From positions 124,001 through 188,000 of the forward strand of contig NZ_SLXA01000004.1 in NCBI RefSeq assembly GCF_004340975.1: a DNA stretch of 64,000 bases, in the 5' to 3' direction. Every line of letters starts with the position of its first letter. Position 1 is the stretch's first letter. A program made the position numbers and the translations under genes. The notes under the pieces are model-generated. The model saw nothing but the letters and a program-made list of their open reading frames with translations. It did not search any database and was not told where the DNA came from. Shown in pieces: positions 25,186 through 33,595 of this stretch. Source of the stretch: Frisingicoccus caecimuris. Its GTDB lineage: Bacteria > Bacillota > Clostridia > Lachnospirales > Lachnospiraceae.

Positions 25186-25333
25186 TTCCGATGCACTCCA
25201 AACAAATGTTGATTGCCTTTCCCATGACAATAGCGTACTCTTCTCTCCAAATGCCAAGGATCAGAAATGCCATACCAATCAGCAAGAGCAATATTGTGAT
25301 TCCATTCGATAAAATATCAACTTTTTTACCCAT
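25178..25333 (-). CDS. CD1871A-family CXXC-containing membrane peptide, 51 residues
   Basis: The peptide has one membrane helix (ITILLLLIGMAFLILGIW) followed by AIVMGKAINICLECIGIG. The CLEC motif and ICLECIGIG ending match the CD1871A family named after a C. difficile mobile-element gene. The ATG has AAGGAGG upstream, and the stop overlaps the polyferredoxin start. It probably works with that protein as a small thiol or metal-binding subunit. The function is not established. Confidence 0.8.
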   Translation of the reverse strand: MGKKVDILSNGITILLLLIGMAFLILGIWREEYAIVMGKAINICLECIGIG

Positions 25334-25355
25334 ACGGATTCCTCCTTGCAATCGT

Positions 25356-27152
25356 TTACTGCCGTAGTACTTTGGCAGGATCTGTTTTCAATAGTTTCAC
25401 ATTCGACACAGCCGTTGTGATCCACACAAGAAGGACTGTACCGCACATGCTCAGTACAAACTGGATGGGGGCAATGTGAATCGGCAAAATCTCCGACAAA
25501 GCAGTAAGCAAGAGCGAAACCAGCACGGTGGTCATAGCGGAAAGTGCTGATAGGAATAAACTTTCACAAAGGAGCATTTGCTGAATCTGTCCTCGCTGAT
25601 ACCCAAGCGCCATCAAAAGCCCCATTTCAGCGGCACGCATCCGGGTTGTTTTCAACAGCAACATCACACAAATACTCAGTGCGATGACAACAATAAAGCC
25701 GGAGACGATCATAAATAAAGTTTGGAGCTGCGTAAAGGTTTCTTCCAAACTTGCCACTTGTTCAGAGGCCGTAACAGGTGTCAACCCCTGTTCCTTTAGC
25801 TGCGTTTCAACTTCTAATACTTCGTGAAACCCTATGACCTGATAGGCTACTGAGATGGGGGATTCCTCGTTTTGCAATGTGCGGTACAACAATTGCTCGG
25901 TTTCGGCATCTAAATAATAGTCATCAAAGCTGCCGTTATAAATTCCGCTGATCCTCAGATTCTTTGAAAACGGCCCACAGATGAATGTGACCTCTTTTCC
26001 AATCAGGGTGCGTATATCCGTGGCAAACTGTTTGGCAAGGGATGGTGTGATTGCGATCTCGCCCTCTTGTGGCATTGTACCGATATTCATGGACTCTGCC
26101 GCAATGCTTCCAAACTGTTTGGTGGGAATGGATACTGTTTGCTGCTCAAATGTAATGTCACACTCTGGAACCTGATATTGGGAATAATACTGCTGTACCT
26201 GTTCGGATCGAGCGAGCAGAGACAGAACATCTTCTGATGATGTTCCTTCTTCCAATGGGACTTGTCCCCATGCAAAGGCAGTATTCTTTTCCTCGAAACT
26301 GCTGATCTTTTCTTCAATGATATTTTGAGAGGAAAATGACATCAGCACTGCACACACAGCAATCGTGACCGCAAGGGAAATGCCCAGAAACCGCTTAAAA
26401 TGCACCCGGAAATTGTGCCAAGCTCTTTTCGGCATAGATACCAAAGCATTATCCGGGCTGCACTTCTGTATATGGGCTGCATCGGAATTATTTTCCGATG
26501 CTTTCCATATCTTGCATTTTCCATCTTCTATGGAGATGATTTCGTCCGCGTAATCACATATTTTGTGGTCATGCGTGATAATCACAACAGGCCGTTCCTT
26601 CGCAATCTCAGACAAAATCAACATGATTTCATTTGCTGTCTTGCGATCCAGCGCGCCAGTAGGCTCATCTGCCAAAATGAGCTTCGGGTCACCGACTAAC
26701 GCTCTGGCAATGGCGACACGCTGCTTTTGCCCACCGGACAGGTTTTCCGTTTTTTCGTTTGCTTTATCTTCAATGCCAAGACGGCGGAGGAGCGTCAGTG
26801 CCCACTCTTTGTTCTTTTCTTTCTCCGAGCAGGCAAGATCAGCGGCAAGCAGGATGTTCTCCAACACGGTATATCCTGTCAGCAAATGATATTCTTGAAA
26901 AATAAATCCAATAGTATGTTTTCTGTAATCTGCCAAGGCTTCTGCTGATAGCGCAGAAAGTTTCTGCCCAGCGACGATAATATCGCCGCTGTACTCTCGG
27001 TCAAACCCTGCAAGGAGATTGAGCAGCGTACTTTTGCCGGAACCGGAAGCCCCCAGCAGGCAGGTGATTCCGCAGCTGCCAAATTCGTGGGAAAATTCAT
27101 CCAGCACGACCTGCTCTCCGTATTTTTTGGAAAGGTTTCTAATCGTTATCAT
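25356..27152 (-). CDS. ABC transporter, fused ATPase-permease (MacB-like), second copy
   Basis: The 598-residue protein has an N-terminal ATPase (Walker A GASGSGKST, signature LSGGQKQR, Walker B LILADEP). A membrane helix near residue 290, an extracytoplasmic domain and a FtsX-like permease with three C-terminal helices follow. This layout fits the MacB/lipoprotein-exporter class. The start at 27152 overlaps the preceding gene's stop (ATGA). With its neighbour it probably forms a heterodimeric exporter. Substrate unknown; the redox genes on both sides suggest a thiol or haem-related compound, as CydDC-type systems do, but this is speculative. Confidence 0.85.
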   Translation of the reverse strand: MITIRNLSKKYGEQVVLDEFSHEFGSCGITCLLGASGSGKSTLLNLLAGFDREYSGDIIVAGQKLSALSAEALADYRKHTIGFIFQEYHLLTGYTVLENILLAADLACSEKEKNKEWALTLLRRLGIEDKANEKTENLSGGQKQRVAIARALVGDPKLILADEPTGALDRKTANEIMLILSEIAKERPVVIITHDHKICDYADEIISIEDGKCKIWKASENNSDAAHIQKCSPDNALVSMPKRAWHNFRVHFKRFLGISLAVTIAVCAVLMSFSSQNIIEEKISSFEEKNTAFAWGQVPLEEGTSSEDVLSLLARSEQVQQYYSQYQVPECDITFEQQTVSIPTKQFGSIAAESMNIGTMPQEGEIAITPSLAKQFATDIRTLIGKEVTFICGPFSKNLRISGIYNGSFDDYYLDAETEQLLYRTLQNEESPISVAYQVIGFHEVLEVETQLKEQGLTPVTASEQVASLEETFTQLQTLFMIVSGFIVVIALSICVMLLLKTTRMRAAEMGLLMALGYQRGQIQQMLLCESLFLSALSAMTTVLVSLLLTALSEILPIHIAPIQFVLSMCGTVLLVWITTAVSNVKLLKTDPAKVLRQ

Positions 27153-29050
27153 CCGCGCCCTCCTGTTTTCAATGCAGTCAGAGGATTGACCAGAGAAGAA
27201 ATCAGGCTGGTCTCGGCAAAGCAAACGACCGACACACCAAGACTAAGTGCAAGCCCCAGCCACACAGGAATGCTCAGTATCCATGCCGCAACGACGCTTA
27301 TAAACCCGCTCAGCAGGAACACCCCCGTGTATTCCACTGCGGAAAGCACAGCAATATCGAACTTGGCGTAGCCGCTGAGCTGGTAGACCGCATATTCCTT
27401 TTTTCGCATCAGCCCACAAAGTAAGCAGACTGAAAGTGCAGCCAGCACGGAAAGAACGGCAATTAGGGTATAGGAAATACCTGCCTGCGCCAGTGCAGCG
27501 CCCTTGAGGCCTACAATATCTCGAATCAGTTCAACTTGTCCCAGAGGCACAACGCCAGCTCCCATCAATTCTTCATAAATTTCCAGATAGTGTTCCGGCG
27601 AATCCGGACGAATGATAAAGTTGAAGCTGGGATCTTCTTTTCCGGCCTGTTCATATATGTCACGCATAATGGCAAGAGAAGGGAATAGAGAATCCTCGTG
27701 TTCAAAGGTCATTACCTCGCCTTCAAATTCCATGCCATAGGAGGTGTCGGCAACGCCGGAAATAACTGCAGTAAAGGAAACCGGCATTGTCACGGGTTTA
27801 CCGCTGTCCCAGTTGATTACACTTCCCATAAAATCCAATTTTTGACCAATGATCTCCTCATTCGTACATCCCATTTTTTTAACCAAAATCTGTGGAAGCA
27901 CGATTTCATGCTTGCTGTTGTCAGAGATTTTTCCAGCAATCATTTTGTTGTATACTGGCGCCTGACCCGTGGACTCAATAATAAAATCTTTTCCATCCAA
28001 AGTGACGACCATATCGTCCATAGGAGCATCCATGATAATCGCTTCCACACGGCTGTCATCCTGGTATTTCTCCAGCAAGCCGCTGATATCCTGCGAGACT
28101 TGCTGTACTGCATCTGGCGTTTCCTGACCAGTACCGGAGGCATTCATAAAAGAGGAAACAATCATCAGATTCATCACAGAATTTCCCTGCTTTTCCAGAA
28201 GCTCCTGAAATGCCTGGTTACTGCTTCCACTAAGCATACCACTAAAGTTTACTGCGAGACAGGAGGCAGCAATAGTGGTTGCAACAACAAGGGATAGAAG
28301 TTTTCCGGCTTGTCGCTTGCAAGTCACACCAGTCATACGCAGTGCAGAGCGCAGGGAGAGACTCTTCTTTTGTTTAGAAGGATTGATCGCTTTAGAAGGG
28401 GTATCTGTCACCTTGCATTTGCACAGAACGCCTTTATCCAGTTCGAAAACAGAACACTTGCCCCGGATCAGGGAGGTGTCATGGGTCACGACCACAACCG
28501 TCCGCTCTTTGGCGATTGTGGTCAACAACTCACCGATTTCCCGTGCGGTCTTGGCATCCAGAGCAGCCGTAGGTTCGTCAGCAATCAGCACCTGTGGATC
28601 TTTCATCAGTTCTCTGGCAATGGCCACCCGCTGCTTTTGGCCGCCGGACAAGGTGCTAACCTTCTGGTCAGCCAGCTTTTCGATCTTGAACTTCCGAAGC
28701 AGCATATCCAGCTTCCGCTCCGGATCATCGGATTTCAAGTAAGAGGGAACCAGAATGTTTTCCCGGACAGTCAGTTCGTCGATCAGATGGAACCCCTGAG
28801 CAATGAAGCCCAGTTCCGTTGCATAGAGCCGTGCTCGCTCCTGATGAGTCAGCTCTTTCAGGTTCTTGCCATGATAAAATGCTTCGCCTTCATACTGCGT
28901 GTCCATGGCAGAAAGAATGCGCAGCAGGGTGGTCTTTCCGCTGCCCGAAGCGCCAATGATGTAGTTCATGCCGCCGCTAATAGAAAGTGATACATCTCGC
29001 AGAGCGGCTTCATTTCCAAATATTTTGGTGATGTTCTTTAATTCAAACAT
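27149..29050 (-). CDS. ABC transporter, fused ATPase-permease (MacB-like), first copy
   Basis: The 633-residue protein shows Walker A GASGSGKTT, signature LSGGQKQR, Walker B VLIADEP and the H-loop VVTHD. A first membrane helix is near residue 255 (LLSLVVATTIAASCLAVNF), then a large external domain and three C-terminal helices. It begins three bases after the thioredoxin-like lipoprotein gene and overlaps the second ABC gene by four bases. The pair should act as one complex at the membrane. Confidence 0.85.
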   Translation of the reverse strand: MFELKNITKIFGNEAALRDVSLSISGGMNYIIGASGSGKTTLLRILSAMDTQYEGEAFYHGKNLKELTHQERARLYATELGFIAQGFHLIDELTVRENILVPSYLKSDDPERKLDMLLRKFKIEKLADQKVSTLSGGQKQRVAIARELMKDPQVLIADEPTAALDAKTAREIGELLTTIAKERTVVVVTHDTSLIRGKCSVFELDKGVLCKCKVTDTPSKAINPSKQKKSLSLRSALRMTGVTCKRQAGKLLSLVVATTIAASCLAVNFSGMLSGSSNQAFQELLEKQGNSVMNLMIVSSFMNASGTGQETPDAVQQVSQDISGLLEKYQDDSRVEAIIMDAPMDDMVVTLDGKDFIIESTGQAPVYNKMIAGKISDNSKHEIVLPQILVKKMGCTNEEIIGQKLDFMGSVINWDSGKPVTMPVSFTAVISGVADTSYGMEFEGEVMTFEHEDSLFPSLAIMRDIYEQAGKEDPSFNFIIRPDSPEHYLEIYEELMGAGVVPLGQVELIRDIVGLKGAALAQAGISYTLIAVLSVLAALSVCLLCGLMRKKEYAVYQLSGYAKFDIAVLSAVEYTGVFLLSGFISVVAAWILSIPVWLGLALSLGVSVVCFAETSLISSLVNPLTALKTGGRG

Positions 29051-29053
29051 CGA

Positions 29054-29677
29054 TTACTCCTCCGTTTCGGCTTGTTTCAATTTGTCAATTTCATTGTTCA
29101 TGGTCACACGCCAGTGGTTTTTGGGCAATGCACCGACATACGGCTCACTGACAACATTCCCTTCACTGTCTACAAAGAAGCTTTCCGGAAATGCTTGAAT
29201 CCCCTTCAAACGACCTTCCAAAAGTACACTGTCCGGAATCAAGTTGGGATATTCTACGCCGGCTTTTTCAATGATCTCCTGGGCCTTCTTCAGATTGGCA
29301 TCATTGATTTCATCCGTGTTTCCAACATCCATGCAAACACTGATAATGTTGAAGCTAATGCCGTCATCCTGGAATTCCTTCCGCAATTCATTCAAGACAG
29401 GCATTTCCTCGATACAGTAACCACAGGTCGTGGTCCAAAGATTGACCATCGTCAAATCATAATCTGCAAAAATATCTTTTGTGACGGTATTCCCACTAAA
29501 ATCCTGTGCGGAGAACTCACCCAGAGGAATAGGTTCAAATTCTGTTGCCGGAGGCTGAGATTGCGATGTATCATCGCCGGAGGCAGAGACCCCCGTATCG
29601 TTTCCAGCAGTATTTCCGCAGGCAGCGAGGCTGAATACCATAGTTAAGGCTAAAATTAGTGTTATGACTTTTTTCAT
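29054..29677 (-). CDS. TlpA/ResA-like thioredoxin-fold lipoprotein
   Basis: A lipoprotein signal (MKKVITLILALTMVFSLAACG, lipobox Cys at 20) precedes a Ser/Gln/Pro linker and a thioredoxin fold. The active site is WTTTCGYCIEEMP (CxxC) and the cis-Pro segment is AFPESFFVDSEGN. It would act outside the membrane as a thiol-disulfide reductant. Electrons could come from the polyferredoxin and CXXC peptide encoded three genes later. It is the first of five tightly linked genes. Confidence 0.9.
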   Translation of the reverse strand: MKKVITLILALTMVFSLAACGNTAGNDTGVSASGDDTSQSQPPATEFEPIPLGEFSAQDFSGNTVTKDIFADYDLTMVNLWTTTCGYCIEEMPVLNELRKEFQDDGISFNIISVCMDVGNTDEINDANLKKAQEIIEKAGVEYPNLIPDSVLLEGRLKGIQAFPESFFVDSEGNVVSEPYVGALPKNHWRVTMNNEIDKLKQAETEE

Positions 29678-29706
29678 GATAGAATGCTCCTTTATTTTTG
29701 GCTTTG

Positions 29707-29859
29707 TTATCGTACTCGATAATGTTTGATCCCTATGACCTCAAGTACAAATTGCATCAATTCATCACGGCTGGCAAACTCTTTTTGCTTCGCACCAGAG
29801 ATGGGAGAAAACGAAACAATTTGCTCAACATCATTTACCCAACATCGATTTTCGTTCAT
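29707..29859 (-). CDS. Small hypothetical protein, about 50 residues
   Basis: The frame reads NENRCWVNDVEQIVSFSPISGAKQKEF and ends GIKHYRVR; an earlier ATG at 29913 in the same frame is possible but has no ribosome binding site. It lies between the putative regulated promoter at 29978-29995 and the thioredoxin-like gene, so it is probably the leader gene of that operon. Not recognised. Confidence 0.55.
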   Translation of the reverse strand: MNENRCWVNDVEQIVSFSPISGAKQKEFASRDELMQFVLEVIGIKHYRVR

Positions 29860-29961
29860 TAGCTTCCATATCCCCCTTGTGCCCCAGACGCTTGAGATTG
29901 AGTCATACAACATCGTCTATTTTCAGACCAAATGTCCTCCTGTATTGCCTGATCTGAAATC

Positions 29962-29995
29962 AGTATACAGGAGGACATATAAAGTTTATATAAAG
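29962..29995 (-). promoter_or_regulatory. Response-regulator-type promoter of the TlpA-ABC-polyferredoxin operon
   Basis: The minus strand has two CTTTATA repeats 11 bp apart (29978-29995 on the plus strand as TATAAAGTTTATATAAAG). Ten bases further lies TATACT as the -10 box (29962-29967). The same arrangement is seen at 30832-30865 and 32717-32750. Confidence 0.65.
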
Positions 29996-30040
29996 TATGT
30001 GTATGTGACCGTTATAAACGGCACATCAAACGAGGATATT

Positions 30041-30778
30041 TTATTTGCGATCGCCCTCCAAAAGCTTGACTGCAACACAGGTACCGGGTTCAATTTCCGG
30101 GATTACTTTGGGGTCAAAAGTTGTAATCTCTATGGCGCTGAACAGTTCCGTTACATTGTCTACGGGATTGGTGCCGCGGTAAAACACATACTGGCCATCG
30201 GAAGACTTTCCAATTTCTTCATTCTCCTCACAGCCTGTAATACTCTCGATGGCATTATCTTTCAAATAGTCGCTGTGAATCACGGTGATTGTACCAACGC
30301 GTTTTGTGGTAGAAAGCCACTGAAAATATGCGTCATCGGTTTCTCCCATCAACATATCCTCGGTAAGATTTTTGTCCTCTGCGACCTGGAAGTACAGCAT
30401 CGTATAGTTAAACTCACGCCCATTGGACATCCAGTTGGAATCAATATAGAGCGACATCTCGCCAGCGACCAGTTTCTCCTGGAGTTCCTTGGGCAGTTTA
30501 TAGGAAAAACCGAGATAGTCATAGGTAAATTCGGTGTACTGGGAAAGTTCTTCATAGAGCGCATACGGGGTAGGCAGCGGGACGCTACATGCATTTGCTG
30601 TGCCAGTCCCGCCAGCAGCTGTTGCTCCACCACCATTTTCCGAAGAAAGGTCACTGCTGGAATTGGAACTGCTGTTGTCTGAAGAACCAACATTGGGGAG
30701 GTTGGCATTTTGACCACCGCATGCTGCGAGGCTTAGGGCCATAGTAAGTGCCAAAAACAAGGCGATAAATTTTTTCAT
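30041..30778 (-). CDS. Lipoprotein of unknown function
   Basis: The 245-residue protein has a clear lipoprotein signal (FIALFLALTMALSLAACGG), a Ser/Asn-rich linker of about 40 residues and a compact domain with many aromatic residues (ELSQYTEFTYDYLGFSYKLPKELQ). The signal sequence closely resembles that of the TlpA-like lipoprotein. Start 30778 follows AAAGGAG. It has its own promoter of the shared type and lies between the sensor kinase and the redox operon, so it may be an accessory binding or sensing protein for that system. Confidence 0.75.
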   Translation of the reverse strand: MKKFIALFLALTMALSLAACGGQNANLPNVGSSDNSSSNSSSDLSSENGGGATAAGGTGTANACSVPLPTPYALYEELSQYTEFTYDYLGFSYKLPKELQEKLVAGEMSLYIDSNWMSNGREFNYTMLYFQVAEDKNLTEDMLMGETDDAYFQWLSTTKRVGTITVIHSDYLKDNAIESITGCEENEEIGKSSDGQYVFYRGTNPVDNVTELFSAIEITTFDPKVIPEIEPGTCVAVKLLEGDRK

Positions 30779-30831
30779 GTTCAGGTCTCCTTTAATAAAT
30801 TGATATTTAAGCGATAAACGCTTACAAATCA

Positions 30832-30865
30832 ATTATAGAAACGAGGATATAAAATTCATATAAAG
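30832..30865 (-). promoter_or_regulatory. Response-regulator-type promoter of the lipoprotein gene
   Basis: TATAAAATTCATATAAAG (30848-30865) is a pair of heptamers with an 11 bp period. TATAAT on the minus strand (30832-30837) lies ten bases downstream. One heptamer has a single change from the other two sites. Confidence 0.65.
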
Positions 30866-30909
30866 AGAGCGTCTGAAGAAAAATCTTCAGGCGCTCTCTT
30901 GCGGGTTCC

Positions 30910-32013
30910 TTATTCAAACTCTTTTTTATCAAATCCAACAACAAATACGCTACCTTGGGGGAGGTTGTTCTTGACATAGATATAGCCGTTATGTTTTTCG
31001 ATAATATTTTTGACGATCGCAAGGCCCAAACCGCTGCCGCCCAATTCCCGACTGCGTGATTTATCTACGCAGAAAAAGGTGTTGAAAATATTAGGCTTTG
31101 CTTCGTCTGGAATTCCAATCCCTGTATCAGAAATGATAACACGTGAAGATTCAATCTGAATATCTACGCAGCCGCCATCCACATTATAACGGATTGCATT
31201 TGTAATCAAATTGTAGAACGCCCGCTGCAAAAGACTGTCATTTCCATAAACAGTGCCTTCTCCGGAAACCGTAACTTGAATTTGCTTTGCTTCGGCAGCC
31301 TCCTCCAATTCAAAAACAGTTTCGTCCAACAAAGAACGCAGATCCACGGGATATGAAAGATCAATCTCTTGTTCATTGGTAAAACTCAGAAGGTCATTTA
31401 CCAGATGAGACAGCCGATCTGTACTTTCCGTGATACTTTGCAGCAGAGCATTATACTCCGTCGCACTGCGGTCGGATTTCATCTGGAACACTTCCACTTG
31501 TGTTTGAAGCATGGCAAGAGGAGTACGAAGCTCATGGGCAGCGTTCGCTGAAAAGTTTTTCTGCACCTGATAAGACTGATTAAGCTTGGTTGTCATATCA
31601 TTGAAGGACTGCGTTAAGCGATCCACCTCATCTCCTGTATGTGGAATCGGGATGTTTTCATCCAGGTTATTGATGTTAATATTATCGACTGTTTCGGTTA
31701 AGTGTTCCAATGGTTTTAGGGTTTTAGAAGCGAACACATACGTCAATACAGATCCAAACACAATCAAGCAAATCATGACAACTATTGTATTTCCTCGAAA
31801 TTGGCCAAGTGCCGCATCAACAGAAGGAACACTGTCTTGCGTAACAGTGACCTCTGTGGAAGGCCCTATAGATTTGGCAGGTGTAGTGAGCGTTGCAGCT
31901 ACGATTGAATCTGCTATGAAAATAGTAGAGGCAGCCAAAGCAATACACATTGTTGTTAATATCACCACTGACATAATTGTCAACTTGATTTTTAGTGACA
32001 TTTTCCTTTTCAT
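30910..32013 (-). CDS. Two-component sensor histidine kinase
   Basis: The 367-residue protein has two membrane helices (about 10-35 and 75-95) flanking a short outer loop of 40 residues. A HAMP domain, the phosphoacceptor site AAHELRTPL (His about 160) and a HATPase domain (N box LITNAIRYN, G boxes DTGIGIP and GGSGLGLAI) follow. The small outer loop suggests membrane-level sensing rather than a large ligand domain. It lies three bases after the response regulator. Confidence 0.95.
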   Translation of the reverse strand: MKRKMSLKIKLTIMSVVILTTMCIALAASTIFIADSIVAATLTTPAKSIGPSTEVTVTQDSVPSVDAALGQFRGNTIVVMICLIVFGSVLTYVFASKTLKPLEHLTETVDNININNLDENIPIPHTGDEVDRLTQSFNDMTTKLNQSYQVQKNFSANAAHELRTPLAMLQTQVEVFQMKSDRSATEYNALLQSITESTDRLSHLVNDLLSFTNEQEIDLSYPVDLRSLLDETVFELEEAAEAKQIQVTVSGEGTVYGNDSLLQRAFYNLITNAIRYNVDGGCVDIQIESSRVIISDTGIGIPDEAKPNIFNTFFCVDKSRSRELGGSGLGLAIVKNIIEKHNGYIYVKNNLPQGSVFVVGFDKKEFE

Positions 32014-32016
32014 AAT

Positions 32017-32691
32017 TCAGTTTTCCTCCCGAATCACATAACCCTTACCAATCATATTTTGAATGGGGTCATATCCTAACTGTTTTTTCAGTTTTCGGCG
32101 CAGAGAAGACATATGAACTCGGATAGAGTTGGAAAAGGTGTCCGCGTTGCTATCCCAAACGTGTTCGAGCAGTTCTTCCAGACTGATAACTCTGCCTTTG
32201 TGTAGCAACAAATATTCCAGCAGCGCAGCTTCTTTTGTTGTCAGAGAAACTGGACGATTTGCGGCAGAGGTGATTCTTGAAACAGTATCAAAGCAGAGAG
32301 AGCCGCTGGATAAAATAGTATTTTCTACAACAGTTTTTCGCCGCAGTAGCGAGCGAATACGCGCTTCCAATTCTGCAAAATGAAAAGGTTTGGTCAAATA
32401 GTCATTTGCTCCGAGATCCAGCCCGGTTACCTTATCCGCAATTCCATCCCTGGCGGACAGGATTAGCACAGGCACATCTTGCTTCTCTCTCCGAAAATTT
32501 TGAAGCACAGAGAACCCATCTACCTTTGGCAAATTCAAGTCCAGGATGATGAGGTCATAGTTTTCACAAAATGCCATTTCATCTGCAAGTTCTCCATCCG
32601 CAGCTACATCAATGGCATAACCTTTCAAACGCAATCCCTCTGCAAGGGAATTACGTAGCTTTTCTTCATCTTCAACAATTAAAATCTTCAT
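32017..32691 (-). CDS. OmpR-family response regulator
   Basis: The receiver domain (1-115) keeps the acidic pair (EDEE), phosphoacceptor Asp in LIILDLNLPKVDG and Lys in LTKPF. The C-terminal winged helix ends with RVHMSSLRRKLKKQLG and RTVIGKGYVI-type wing residues. OmpR-type proteins bind direct repeats with an 11 bp period, and such a pair lies 42-59 bp upstream of this start. Autoregulation is therefore likely. Confidence 0.95.
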   Translation of the reverse strand: MKILIVEDEEKLRNSLAEGLRLKGYAIDVAADGELADEMAFCENYDLIILDLNLPKVDGFSVLQNFRREKQDVPVLILSARDGIADKVTGLDLGANDYLTKPFHFAELEARIRSLLRRKTVVENTILSSGSLCFDTVSRITSAANRPVSLTTKEAALLEYLLLHKGRVISLEELLEHVWDSNADTFSNSIRVHMSSLRRKLKKQLGYDPIQNMIGKGYVIREEN

Positions 32692-32716
32692 ATGTTACAC
32701 CTCGTTTCCACGATAG

Positions 32717-32750
32717 AATGTATATCATGGGCTATAAAGTTTATATAAAG
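32717..32750 (-). promoter_or_regulatory. Response-regulator-type promoter of the two-component operon
   Basis: TATAAAGTTTATATAAAG (32733-32750) is identical to the site at 29978-29995. A weak -10 (TACATT, 32717-32722 on the minus strand) lies ten bases further on. Confidence 0.6.
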
Positions 32751-32757
32751 GCAGATA

Positions 32758-33513
32758 TCATTCAGTAATTTCAATATATGTCTTATAAAAATCGTAGGGA
32801 ATCCCATTTTCAGCACCACAGGTCAAGAAACGACTAATAATATACCCCGTTTGATGGCTCTTCTGAATTTGCTCCATATGATACTGTAAATCATTGGGAT
32901 ATCCAGGGCAGATTTGTTCACGCATCAGACATACAGCAAACGTGCCGCTTCCATGCCACAGGATCTCCGGGTACTGTTCACGTTCACAAGTAGGGACTGC
33001 CAGCCCCCGCCGTTCCGCTGGCAAGGTTTTTGTGTGCTGTACACGGGAGTATAAATAGGGATTCTCAATATACTGGCGCAGTTTTTCTATTTCAATCAGT
33101 TCGAAGGGAACAATACACAAAGTTTCCATTGTTTCCAGTGTATATGGCTTCTCTCGTAGAAATGTAATTTCATTTAACGCATCAATATGCCATTGCAATT
33201 TTCGAATCCGACCTTCGATTTCTTGTTGCTGCTTTTGCAATTCAGCCATTTGTTGCTGGCACAACGTGTTGTGGTCAGGCAAATTGAGCAGCTCTATTTC
33301 TGAAATATGTTTTAGAGAAAGTCCAAGACTTTGATAAAAAATAACATCAGAAATCGTCATCAGATCTGAAACATCGTATTCCCGGTACCCATTCTTTTTA
33401 TTTCGACACCCAGCCAAAATTCCTTGGGATTCCCAATAACGGAGCTTTGACGACGCAATATCAAACATTTTTGCTATTTCTCCGATCTGAAATCGTCGTT
33501 CCATAAACATCAT
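32758..33513 (-). CDS. MerR-family regulator with effector-binding C-terminus
   Basis: The N-terminal 75 residues are a MerR winged helix (RRFQIGEIAKMFDIASSKLRYWESQGIL), followed by a long coiled coil (QQQMAELQKQQQEIEGRIRKLQ). A C-terminal domain of about 130 residues resembles the GyrI-like ligand-binding fold of multidrug regulators. It is divergent from a MATE transporter and shares with it a promoter with a 19 bp spacer, typical of MerR control. It probably senses the drug exported by the MATE pump. Confidence 0.88.
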   Translation of the reverse strand: MMFMERRFQIGEIAKMFDIASSKLRYWESQGILAGCRNKKNGYREYDVSDLMTISDVIFYQSLGLSLKHISEIELLNLPDHNTLCQQQMAELQKQQQEIEGRIRKLQWHIDALNEITFLREKPYTLETMETLCIVPFELIEIEKLRQYIENPYLYSRVQHTKTLPAERRGLAVPTCEREQYPEILWHGSGTFAVCLMREQICPGYPNDLQYHMEQIQKSHQTGYIISRFLTCGAENGIPYDFYKTYIEITE

Positions 33514-33545
33514 CCTCCTGTCTATTAATTATAGCATAATGGTTC

Positions 33546-33576
33546 TTGACCTTCAAGGTACTTCAAGGTATAGACT
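33546..33576 (+). promoter_or_regulatory. MerR-type promoter of the MATE gene
   Basis: TTGACC (33546-33551) and TAGACT (33571-33576) are spaced 19 bp apart. The spacer carries repeated CTTCAAGGTA words around its centre. The over-long spacer with internal dyad is the standard MerR target layout. Confidence 0.75.
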
Positions 33577-33595
33577 TAAACAAGGAGGCGTTTGT

